Shown: one piece after another, positions 57,668 through 64,000 of the stretch
How the letters are laid out: every line of letters begins with the position of its first letter
Position numbering within the stretch: position 1 is the first letter of the stretch
Source of the DNA: Paracoccus denitrificans
GTDB taxonomy: Bacteria > Pseudomonadota > Alphaproteobacteria > Rhodobacterales > Rhodobacteraceae
Direction: 5' to 3'
Assembly: GCA_003240735.1 (NCBI GenBank)
Contig: QFNE01000003.1
Coordinates: 62,001-126,000 of the forward strand
Length of the DNA: 64,000 nucleotides
Program-made: the position numbers and the translations under genes
Notes under the pieces: generated by a model
The model's input: the letters and a program-made list of their open reading frames with translations, nothing else
The model's database searches: none
What the model was told of the DNA's origin: nothing

Positions 57668-57697
57668 CCCCGCGTCCCCATCCGGGGTGGCGCGGGG
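57668..57697. terminator. Hairpin between the orphan binding protein and ssuB
   Basis: CCCCGCG pairs with CGCGGGG, and an inner CCCC pairs with GGGG, giving a two-stem hairpin. There is no T-run in either direction. It is in the 66-bp gap between convergent genes and probably serves as a terminator or mRNA end-stabiliser. Confidence 0.6.
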
Positions 57698-57725
57698 TGT
57701 CACCGTTCGGAATGACTCTGCCCGG

Positions 57726-58532
57726 TCAGGCGCGGAAAATCGCGTCCAGCACGTCAGCCTCGATCGCGGCAAGTTCGGGGTTGGCGCGGTGACGCGACAG
57801 CGTGCGCGGAATTTCGACCTGATGCAGGATGTCGCCGTGACCCAGTACGATCACTCGGTCTGACAGGGCCACCGCCTCGGTCACGTCGTGGGTCACCAGA
57901 ACGGCGGTGAATCCCGCAGCTTCGTGCATCTTTCGGATCAATTCCTGCATGCTGAGCCGTGTCAGCGCGTCCAGCGCACCCAGCGGTTCGTCCAGCAGCA
58001 GAAGGCCCGGATGGCTGACCAGCGCACGGGCCAGCGCCACGCGCTGACGCTGCCCGCCCGACAGCTGCGCCGGCCACAAAAGCGCCTTGTCGGAAAGCTG
58101 GACGGATTCGAGCGCCTCTGTCACAGCTGCATCGGCGTTCGCGCGTGAACGCAGGCCGACGGCCACGTTGTCGGCCACCGATGCCCACGGCAGCAGCCGG
58201 GGTTCCTGGAACATGATGCGGAGATGTTCGCCCGCCTGCGCCGCCGGTTCGCCGGCCACATTCACCTGCCCGCTATTGGCGCGGTCAAGCCCGGCAATCA
58301 GCCGCAGCAGCGTGGATTTGCCGCAACCGCTTTTGCCGACGATCGACACGAACTCACCCGGGGCGACGTCCAGATCGATGCCCGCCAGCACCAGATTGCT
58401 GCCGAAGTGGCGGGAGGCGCGGCGGATGTTGATGGCCACACCCGTATGGCTGGCCGGGAATGGGCCGGACGCACCGATGACGCCGGAAGATGCGCCGGTT
58501 TGACCACGACCGAAGAATTCAGCGATCGACAT
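57726..58532 (-). CDS. ssuB: Aliphatic sulfonate ABC ATPase SsuB
   Basis: This is a 268-residue ATPase with Walker A GKSGCGKST, Q-loop MFQEPRLLPWASV, signature LSGGQRQRVALARAL, Walker B LLLLDEPLGALDALTR and switch His LVTHDVTEAVALSDR. A roughly 33-residue N-terminal extension precedes the ABC domain. It overlaps ssuC by 14 bp. Together with SsuA and SsuC it imports alkanesulfonates as a sulfur source. Confidence 0.92.
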   Translation of the reverse strand: MSIAEFFGRGQTGASSGVIGASGPFPASHTGVAINIRRASRHFGSNLVLAGIDLDVAPGEFVSIVGKSGCGKSTLLRLIAGLDRANSGQVNVAGEPAAQAGEHLRIMFQEPRLLPWASVADNVAVGLRSRANADAAVTEALESVQLSDKALLWPAQLSGGQRQRVALARALVSHPGLLLLDEPLGALDALTRLSMQELIRKMHEAAGFTAVLVTHDVTEAVALSDRVIVLGHGDILHQVEIPRTLSRHRANPELAAIEADVLDAIFRA

Positions 58533-59337
58533 AGGCAGGGCTCCATTTCAGGGCGCGGCGTTCCAGCGCGCGGGTCAGACTGTCGGCCAGCTTGCCAAGC
58601 GCCGCGTAAAGCAGGATCGACAGCACGACGACATCAAGGATCATGAATTCGCGGGCCTGCATCGCCATGTAGCCCAGCCCGGACGAGGCCGAGATCGTCT
58701 CAGCCACGATCAGGGTCAGCCACATGATCCCAAGCCCATAGCGCAGCCCCACGAAGATCGAGGGCAGGGCACCCGGCAGCACGATCCGCCGGAACAGTTC
58801 GCGGCTGTTCATGCCGTAAGCGCGGCCCATTTCAATCAGCTGCGGATCGACGTTGCGGATGCCGTGCAGCGTGTTCAGGTAGATCGGGAAGAAGACGCCA
58901 AGAGACACCAGAAACAGCTTGGCCCCCTCACCGATCCCGAACCACAGGATGACCAGCGGGATCAGCGCAAGATGCGGGATGTTGCGCACCATCTGCAACG
59001 TGGTGTCCGACAGCAGTTCACTGCGGCGCGACACCCCGTTGGCGATGCCAAGCGCGAACCCGATGCCGCCGCCGACGACCAACCCGGCCAGCGCGCGCAG
59101 CGCCGAGATGCCAAGGTGGCGCAGCAGTTCGCCCGACCACAGCATCTGTGCGCCGGTCACGATCACCGCCGACGGACGCGGCAACAGCGTGTCCTTGATC
59201 AGCCCGGTCGCCCCCGCGATTTCCCACAGGATCAGGATCGCCACGGGAACGGCGTAGGGCAGCAGCGCATCCCGGCTTGGCAGGCGGGGCCGCCAGCCGG
59301 GGCTGCGCGCGACCTTGTGGGTGTCAATGACGCTCAT
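58519..59337 (-). CDS. ssuC: Aliphatic sulfonate ABC permease SsuC
   Basis: This is a 272-residue permease with five to six helices. It has LLPRPSAVIVTGAQMLWSGELLRHLGISALRALAGLVVGGGIGFALGIANG and the coupling segment GRAYGMNSRELFRRIVLPGALPSIFVGLRYGLGIMWLTLIVAETISASSGLGYMAMQAREFM, typical of SsuC/TauC. It lies 14 bp after ssuA. Confidence 0.92.
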   Translation of the reverse strand: MSVIDTHKVARSPGWRPRLPSRDALLPYAVPVAILILWEIAGATGLIKDTLLPRPSAVIVTGAQMLWSGELLRHLGISALRALAGLVVGGGIGFALGIANGVSRRSELLSDTTLQMVRNIPHLALIPLVILWFGIGEGAKLFLVSLGVFFPIYLNTLHGIRNVDPQLIEMGRAYGMNSRELFRRIVLPGALPSIFVGLRYGLGIMWLTLIVAETISASSGLGYMAMQAREFMILDVVVLSILLYAALGKLADSLTRALERRALKWSPAYVDR

Positions 59338-59351
59338 CTACCTGCCCCTTT

Positions 59352-60326
59352 TCAGCTTGCGTGATCCGGGGTCCAGACGGCGGATGCGATATCGACCTTG
59401 CGCGGGATGATCTTGAGTTCATAGAACGCATCGGCCACGCCCTGCTCATACGCAACGTGCTTGGGCTCGACGAAGCTGACCAGACCAAGATCGGTGCCCT
59501 TGCGGGTCAGGAAGCGTTCCATCACCGCCTCGGACAGGTTCGTTTCATGGGCGAAGGTCTTGATCGTCTGGGGCAGGTCGGCCTGCCCTTTTTCGCCGAC
59601 GGCCTGAACCGACTTGACCAGCGTGGCCACGATTTCCGGGTTCTGCTTGGCGAAATCGCCGTTCGCGGAATAGAAGTTGTAGTCCTGCTCCAACCCCTCG
59701 GTCGTGCGAAGGACGCGGGTGTTTGGCCGATCCTGCGCCATCGCGAAATAGGGGTCCCAGATCGTCCACGCCCTGACTGCGCCCGCGTCGAACGCGGCGA
59801 TGGCATCAGGCGGGGACAGATCCTGCGGGGTGATGTCGTCCAGCGTCAGCCCTGCCGTTTCCAGCAGCTTGATCGTCGCGTAATGGGCCGAGCTGCCGCG
59901 TTTGAAGGCGACCTTCTGGCCCTTCAGGTCGGCCACGCTTTGAATGTCGGAATCGGCCTGAACCAGCAGGGCGTGGCCTTCCTGCGAACCCTGACTTGCG
60001 CCCGCAAACACCAGATTGCCACGCGCCGCGTGGGCAAAGACCGGCGGCACGTTCCCAGTATAGCCAAAATCAAGCGCACCGGCCGACATCGCCTCAAGCA
60101 GCGGAGGCCCAGACGTGAATTCGGACCAGGTGACGTTGATGCCCTGGTCGGCCAACGCATCCTCGAACGCGCGGTCGCCCTTGACCAGACCCAGAAGGCC
60201 ACCCTTCTGCCAGCCGACGCGCAATGCGCTGGGTGCTGCGCGCACGAGGCTCGGGGTTGCCAGTGCTGCGACGCCCAGACCCAGTGTCAGGCCAAGCGCG
60301 CCACGGCGGGTAAAGCTGATGCTCAT
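59352..60326 (-). CDS. ssuA: Aliphatic sulfonate-binding periplasmic protein SsuA
   Basis: This is a 324-residue SsuA-type binding protein. A Tat-like signal (SFTRRGALGLTLGLGVAALATPSLVRA) is followed by LRVGWQKGGLLGLVKGDRAFEDALADQGINVTWSEFTSGPPLLEAMSAGALDFGYTGNVPPVFAHAA, LKGQKVAFKRGSSAHYATIKLLETAGL and the ligand-binding lobes of the SsuA family. It lies 27 bp after ssuD and shares its operon. Confidence 0.92.
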   Translation of the reverse strand: MSISFTRRGALGLTLGLGVAALATPSLVRAAPSALRVGWQKGGLLGLVKGDRAFEDALADQGINVTWSEFTSGPPLLEAMSAGALDFGYTGNVPPVFAHAARGNLVFAGASQGSQEGHALLVQADSDIQSVADLKGQKVAFKRGSSAHYATIKLLETAGLTLDDITPQDLSPPDAIAAFDAGAVRAWTIWDPYFAMAQDRPNTRVLRTTEGLEQDYNFYSANGDFAKQNPEIVATLVKSVQAVGEKGQADLPQTIKTFAHETNLSEAVMERFLTRKGTDLGLVSFVEPKHVAYEQGVADAFYELKIIPRKVDIASAVWTPDHAS

Positions 60327-60353
60327 GTCGATATCTTTCGGCTTGGAGTGGGG

Positions 60354-61604
60354 TCAGCGTCCGGTCGCCAGCGCAGGCTGACGCGATTCGGAAATGTGGG
60401 TGGCGGGCGCCGGGGCGGTGCCATTCAGGGCGGAAACCGGACGGCCAGTTCCAGATTTGGCGGGGCGATAGTCGTTCCCGACCGTCTCGCCCGACGCCTC
60501 AAGGCGCTGCGGCCGCGTGTCCTGATCATGGTCCAGCGGCAGCAGCGGCAGGACGCGTTCGCCAAAGCTGTAGGCTTCTTCCAGATGCGGATAGCCCGAC
60601 AGGATGAACGTATCGATCCCCGCGCGGCGGTATTCGTCGATGCGCTCGGTCACGGTCGCCGCATCGCCCACCAGCGCCGTGCCTGCGCCACCGCGAACCA
60701 GTCCGACACCCGCCCACAGGTTCGGGCTGATTTCCAGCTTGTCGCGCCGACCGCCATGTAATTCGGCCATGCGCCGCTGCCCGACCGAGTCCATCTGCGC
60801 AAAGTTCTTCTGCGCGCGCGCGATCGTTTCGTCGTCCAGGCGGCTGATCAGCCGGTCTGCGGCCTCCCACGCCTCGGCGTTGGTGTCGCGGACGATGACG
60901 TGCAGGCGGATGCCAAAGCTGACCTCGCGGCCCTCGGCATCGGCGGCTCGGCGCACCGTTTCCAGCTTGTCGGCGACCAGTGCGGGCGGCTCGCCCCATG
61001 TCAGGTATTTGTCGACCTGACGCGCGGCCACACCGATGCCCGCATCCGACGAGCCCCCGAAATACAGCGGCGGCCCGGATTTCTGCAGCGGCGGGAACAG
61101 CAGCTTGCCGTCGATGATATCGAAATGCCGGCTTTTGTAATTGACGGTCTGCCCGTCCAGCAGCGCCTTGTAGATTTCAAGAAACTCGGACGTGACCTCA
61201 TAGCGTTCGGTGTGGTCCAGATGGATGCCGTCGCCCGCATTCTCAACCGGGTCACCGCCGGTCACGACGTTGATCAGCAGACGCCCCTCGGACAGTCGGT
61301 CCAGCGTCGCGGTCATCCGTGCGGCCAGGGTGGGTGATTGCAGGCCGGGACGGACTGCCACCAGAAACCGCAGGTTCCGGGTCGAGGGGACCAGCGCAGA
61401 CGCGGTCACCCAGCTGTCTTCGCAACTGCGTCCGGTCGGCAGCAGCACGCCGTAATATCCCAGTTGGTCCGCCGCCTGCGCGATCTGGCGCAGATAGGGC
61501 AGATCAACCGCCCGCGCCCCTTCAGAGGTGCCCAGATAGCGGCTGTCGCCGTGGGTCGGCAGGAACCACAGAACCTTGATCTTTTCGGGTGTCGCCAGGG
61601 TCAT
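60354..61604 (-). CDS. ssuD: FMNH2-dependent alkanesulfonate monooxygenase SsuD
   Basis: This is a 416-residue luciferase-like flavin monooxygenase that splits alkanesulfonates to aldehyde and sulfite using reduced FMN. Landmarks are VLWFLPTHGDSRYLGTSEGARAVDLPYLRQIAQAADQLGYYGVLLPTGRSCEDSWV, LINVVTGGDPVENAGDGIHLDHTERYEVTSEFLEIYKALL, LYFGGSSDAGIGVAARQVDKYLTWGEPP and DTFILSGYPHLEEAYSFGERVLPLLPL. The ATG at 61604 is used; the open frame continues upstream without similarity. It is about 35 residues longer than E. coli SsuD (381), due to a low-complexity C-terminal tail. No ssuE flavin reductase is present. It is the first gene of ssuDACB. Confidence 0.93.
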   Translation of the reverse strand: MTLATPEKIKVLWFLPTHGDSRYLGTSEGARAVDLPYLRQIAQAADQLGYYGVLLPTGRSCEDSWVTASALVPSTRNLRFLVAVRPGLQSPTLAARMTATLDRLSEGRLLINVVTGGDPVENAGDGIHLDHTERYEVTSEFLEIYKALLDGQTVNYKSRHFDIIDGKLLFPPLQKSGPPLYFGGSSDAGIGVAARQVDKYLTWGEPPALVADKLETVRRAADAEGREVSFGIRLHVIVRDTNAEAWEAADRLISRLDDETIARAQKNFAQMDSVGQRRMAELHGGRRDKLEISPNLWAGVGLVRGGAGTALVGDAATVTERIDEYRRAGIDTFILSGYPHLEEAYSFGERVLPLLPLDHDQDTRPQRLEASGETVGNDYRPAKSGTGRPVSALNGTAPAPATHISESRQPALATGR

Positions 61605-61790
61605 CGCTTTTTCCCGCAGCAGTGTTGTTTCAGGAAAAAGGTAGGGCAAGAAATCACGACAGACGATATCGTAATTAACTGCGCCCGATCTTTGACAGCT
61701 GCGCACTGCTGGGCCCCGCAACGGGGGAAGGTTTCATCTGGCGGGACATCGCGACGCAGAAGAATCGTATTGCCCGAATTTGCCGAAAAC
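61605..61790 (-). promoter_or_regulatory. Region before ssuD with palindrome
   Basis: This 186-bp region between the ACR3-like gene and ssuD contains the 10-bp palindrome ACGATATCGT (61663-61672) next to an AT-rich stretch (TAATTAAC), about 60 bp before the ssuD start. It could be an operator of the sulfonate operon. No certain -35/-10 was seen. Confidence 0.35.
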
Positions 61791-62741
61791 CTACGCGGCG
61801 CGCGCACCGAGTCGCGGGATCAGCCGGATATAGACCAGCTGGAACGCCAGCTCGACCAGCGTCTGGGCGACGATGATCGCGGGCAGGATCGGGGCAGCAC
61901 CGGGCACGGCCAGCGCCAGTGGCAGGACGACCAGCGAATTGCGGGTCGCGGCCGAAAACGCCACGGCGCGGCCGACAGGTGCGGCCAATCCGAACGCCCG
62001 CGCCACCGCCCAGCCGATCAGCGGCGCGATGCCGCCGAACGCCAGATAGACTGGCAAGGCCCACAGGACCTGCGGTCCCGCCGCCCCCAGAACCGGCACG
62101 GTCGAGGCGACAACGATGGCCAGCACGGCGGCGGTCGCAGGCACCGACAGGACGCCCAAAATATCGGCAACGTGGCGACCCGTCGGGCGGCGGTTCGCCC
62201 ACGCCTGAACGACACCCGCGCAGATCAGCGGGGCCGCGATCAGCCACAGGAAGGCGTGCAGAAATGGACCCGCCCGCACCAGCCCCGCGGCGTCGCCCAG
62301 AAACAGACCCAGATACACTGGCAGAGCCACCATCTGGACCACCAACAACAGCGGCGTTGCCCCCAGCAACCGTCGGGCGTCGCCGCCGCCCAGGTGGGTG
62401 AAGGTGATCACATAGTCGATGCACGGGGTCAGCAGGACCATCAGAATCCCCAGCCGTATCAACGGGTCGGCTGGTGCCACGACCATCAGGATCGCGACCA
62501 GCAGCGGCACGACCAGAAAGTTCGCGACCATCAGGGCGCCCAGAAACCGGGGTTGACGCAGACCGTCGCCGATCCGGGCCAGCGGCACCTGCAGGAACGT
62601 CACGAACAGCATGATTGCCAAGGCGGGGTTCACGGCCAGCGTCAACGCCTGCGCATCCGGCAGGACCAACCCCACCACTGCGGCAAGCGCAACGGCGGCC
62701 AGATAGATGGTGATCTGATGGCGCTCGAGGATGTCTCTCAT
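61791..62741 (-). CDS. ACR3/BASS-type transporter (arsenic resistance-like)
   Basis: This is a 316-residue membrane protein with ten helices. It is annotated in related genomes as arsenic resistance protein of the ACR3/bile-acid-symporter superfamily. Supporting segments are LALAVNPALAIMLFVTFLQVPL-like (LTLAVNPALAIMLFVTFLQVPLARIGDGLRQPRFLGALMVANFLVVPLL), the conserved Cys in LLTPCIDYVITFTHLGGGDARRLL, and LAFGGIAPLIGWAVARAFGLAAPVGRAVAFSAATRNSLVVLPLAL. The ATG at 62741 is preferred; ATG 62777 would add 12 polar residues. No arsR or arsC is nearby, so arsenite export is a family-based guess; an organic anion is equally possible. Confidence 0.75.
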   Translation of the reverse strand: MRDILERHQITIYLAAVALAAVVGLVLPDAQALTLAVNPALAIMLFVTFLQVPLARIGDGLRQPRFLGALMVANFLVVPLLVAILMVVAPADPLIRLGILMVLLTPCIDYVITFTHLGGGDARRLLGATPLLLVVQMVALPVYLGLFLGDAAGLVRAGPFLHAFLWLIAAPLICAGVVQAWANRRPTGRHVADILGVLSVPATAAVLAIVVASTVPVLGAAGPQVLWALPVYLAFGGIAPLIGWAVARAFGLAAPVGRAVAFSAATRNSLVVLPLALAVPGAAPILPAIIVAQTLVELAFQLVYIRLIPRLGARAA

Positions 62742-62903
62742 CACCCCGCTATGACCAGCCCGAGCGTCCATTGGCAAACCGGTTTCGGGGCATGGACTCG
62801 CGTTTGTCTGGCACTAAGCGCATCGTTGGGGCAATGCTGCCCCCAATCTTTGCCGACCCGGACCAGCTGCCCCGGACCGATCCGGCGACCAACCTGAAAG
62901 GCC

Positions 62904-63701
62904 ATGACCATGCCCGATCTGACCCTGCCGTCCCACCGCCTGCACTACCTCATCGACGGGGACGACGACACGAAACCGTGGCTCATCTTCTGCAACTCAC
63001 TAGGCACCGACCTGCACATGTGGGACGCACAAGTCGCGGCGCTGTCGGATGATTTCCGCATCCTGCGCTATGATCGGCGGGGGCACGGCGGCTCATCCGC
63101 GCCGGTGCCGCCCTATGCACTGTCGGATCTGGGGCAGGACGTCATCGCGCTGATGGACAGCCTTGGGATCGCGCGCGCGCATTTCTGCGGGCTGTCGCTG
63201 GGTGGTCTGACCGGGCAGTGGCTGGCGATCAACCACCCCGACCGCCTGATCCGCGTGATCGTCTGCGCCACCGCCGCCCGCATCGGCACCGTCGAAAGCT
63301 GGACCACCCGCGCGGCCGAGGTCGAGGCGGACGGCCTCTCCGCCCTTCTTCCCGCGACCGAGGACCGCTGGTTCACCCCGGCATTTCGCAGCGCCCATCC
63401 CGATACGGTCGCAGCCATCCTGGACAGCTTTGCCGCCACGTCCGTCGCAGGATATGTCGGGGCGTGCGGGGCGCTGGCGCATGCCGATCTGCGTGCAGAT
63501 TTGGGCCGGATCACGACCCCCTTGCTGGCCATTTCAGGCGACGATGATCCGGTTTGCCCGCCGGCTGACCTACAGGCCATCGCCGACGGGGTCAGGGACG
63601 GACGCCACGTGTCGCTGCCCGGTCGGCATCTGGTGAACGTGGAATCCCCCGACCCGTTCAACGACGCGGTGCGGTCGTTCCTGACCGAGGGTCGCGCCTA
63701 A
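62904..63701 (+). CDS. pcaD: 3-oxoadipate enol-lactonase PcaD
   Basis: This is a 265-residue alpha/beta-hydrolase of the beta-ketoadipate pathway, hydrolysing 3-oxoadipate enol-lactone. Motifs are FCNSLGTDLHMWDAQVAALSDDFRILRYDRRGHGGSS, the nucleophile elbow CGLSLGGLTGQWLA, the acid LAISGDDDPVCPP and the His in LPGRHLVNVESP. Length and motif spacing fit PcaD. Start ATG 62904; ATG 62910 is an alternative. It is the first gene after the divergent ACR3-like gene, and other pca genes, if present, must lie beyond the window. Confidence 0.9.
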   Translation: MTMPDLTLPSHRLHYLIDGDDDTKPWLIFCNSLGTDLHMWDAQVAALSDDFRILRYDRRGHGGSSAPVPPYALSDLGQDVIALMDSLGIARAHFCGLSLGGLTGQWLAINHPDRLIRVIVCATAARIGTVESWTTRAAEVEADGLSALLPATEDRWFTPAFRSAHPDTVAAILDSFAATSVAGYVGACGALAHADLRADLGRITTPLLAISGDDDPVCPPADLQAIADGVRDGRHVSLPGRHLVNVESPDPFNDAVRSFLTEGRA

Positions 63702-63829
63702 GGGTCGCGCGCAATCTGAACAGCCGGGACGCTGAGATAGGCGGTGACGACCCGCACCATCGGATCGACCGTGGGCGGCACTGTCAAAAACGCCGCCAAC
63801 AGGACGGGCACGGGCAAGAACAAGATCAT
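63698..63829 (-). CDS. Possible small membrane protein
   Basis: This is a 43-residue open frame whose first part (MILFLPVPVLLAAFLTVPP) is a clear hydrophobic segment. It ends within the stop of pcaD and has only a weak GGCGG ribosome site. The 257-bp gap between pcaD and the last gene start holds nothing else I recognise. It may be chance; no family is known to me. Confidence 0.2.
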   Translation of the reverse strand: MILFLPVPVLLAAFLTVPPTVDPMVRVVTAYLSVPAVQIARDP

Positions 63830-63958
63830 CCGCCGTCGGTGTCCCCTTGGCTGTCCTGCACAGTGACTGTGGCGTATCGGCGCGCCGAATGGAACCGACA
63901 CGGTGCCGGCGTGATTGGCCCGGGGATATGACGGACGAGCAAAGGCCCAACGGATAGC

Positions 63959-64000
63959 ATGACGACGCCCCACAGATATTTCGACCTGCGCGATGAAAAG
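63959..64000 (+). CDS. Unidentified gene start cut by the right edge
   Basis: An ATG at 63959 opens a frame encoding MTTPHRYFDLRDEK before the window ends. The ribosome site is weak (GGATAG). Fourteen residues are too few to assign a family. Confidence 0.3.
   Translation, partial: MTTPHRYFDLRDEK

Noticed and set aside
1..64000. tRNA genes, CRISPR arrays, insertion sequences, integrase or phage genes
   Set aside because: Read for T-loop-like motifs, regularly spaced repeats, transposase motifs and terminal repeats; nothing supported any of them.

Overview
The window is GC-rich, densely packed DNA from an alphaproteobacterium. The gene content suggests Rhodobacteraceae, and a Paracoccus-like genome is the best guess: a ChvE/GguAB sugar importer, a hydroxyproline catabolic island, an Anbu/ATP-grasp/alpha-E/transglutaminase operon, and many ABC, TRAP and TTT importers. 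This assignment is inferred from content and was not tested by a search. I saw no tRNA, rRNA, CRISPR array, insertion sequence or phage gene. Genes are tightly packed, with many ATGA-type stop/start overlaps.

Region 1 (1-11.6 kb) is a divergent siderophore-iron locus. On the minus strand lie exbB, exbD, tonB, a DUF2218-SIP ferric-siderophore reductase, a free DUF2218 protein and the start of an iron-type alcohol dehydrogenase. On the plus strand lie a TonB-dependent receptor, fhuD, fhuB, fhuC and an MsbA-like ABC exporter. A perfect inverted repeat sits between the two arms. Region 2 (11.6-15.7 kb) is the Anbu (ancestral proteasome beta subunit) operon, an incompletely understood conserved system. 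Region 3 (15.8-21.2 kb) is a PaoABC-type molybdenum aldehyde oxidoreductase, divergent from its maturation genes xdhC and mocA. Region 4 (21.5-25.1 kb) is a sulfate ABC importer, followed by a BKACE enzyme and a DoxX protein.

Region 5 (26.8-37.8 kb) is a hydroxyproline utilisation island. It has a GntR/FCD regulator, a Pyr4H2C deaminase of the DapA family, a Pyr2C reductase, a polar amino acid ABC importer, a FAD D-hydroxyproline dehydrogenase, a 4-hydroxyproline epimerase (Cys/Cys), an aconitase-X cis-3-hydroxyproline dehydratase and a trans-3-hydroxyproline dehydratase-like protein (Ser/Thr). A 16-bp motif (ATACATNNNGTATACT) occurs once in each of the two catabolic promoter regions and is a good operator candidate.

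Region 6 (37.8-48.6 kb) holds chvE-gguA-gguB. Convergent to it is a TRAP transporter operon ending in a succinate/2-oxoglutarate semialdehyde dehydrogenase. Divergent from the TRAP operon are a PfkB kinase and GatZ (D-tagatose branch). Region 7 (48.7-57.7 kb) has a DctB/DctD-like two-component system with an unusual GAFPGA loop, a TctCBA tripartite tricarboxylate transporter, L-2-hydroxyglutarate oxidase and an orphan TctC. Region 8 (57.7-62.7 kb) is the sulfonate operon ssuDACB and an ACR3/BASS-type transporter. The window ends with pcaD and an unidentified gene start.

A functional theme is that hydroxyproline, the arabinose/galactose-type sugars and L-2-hydroxyglutarate can all drain to 2-oxoglutarate, and that sulfur and iron scavenging loci lie between these modules.
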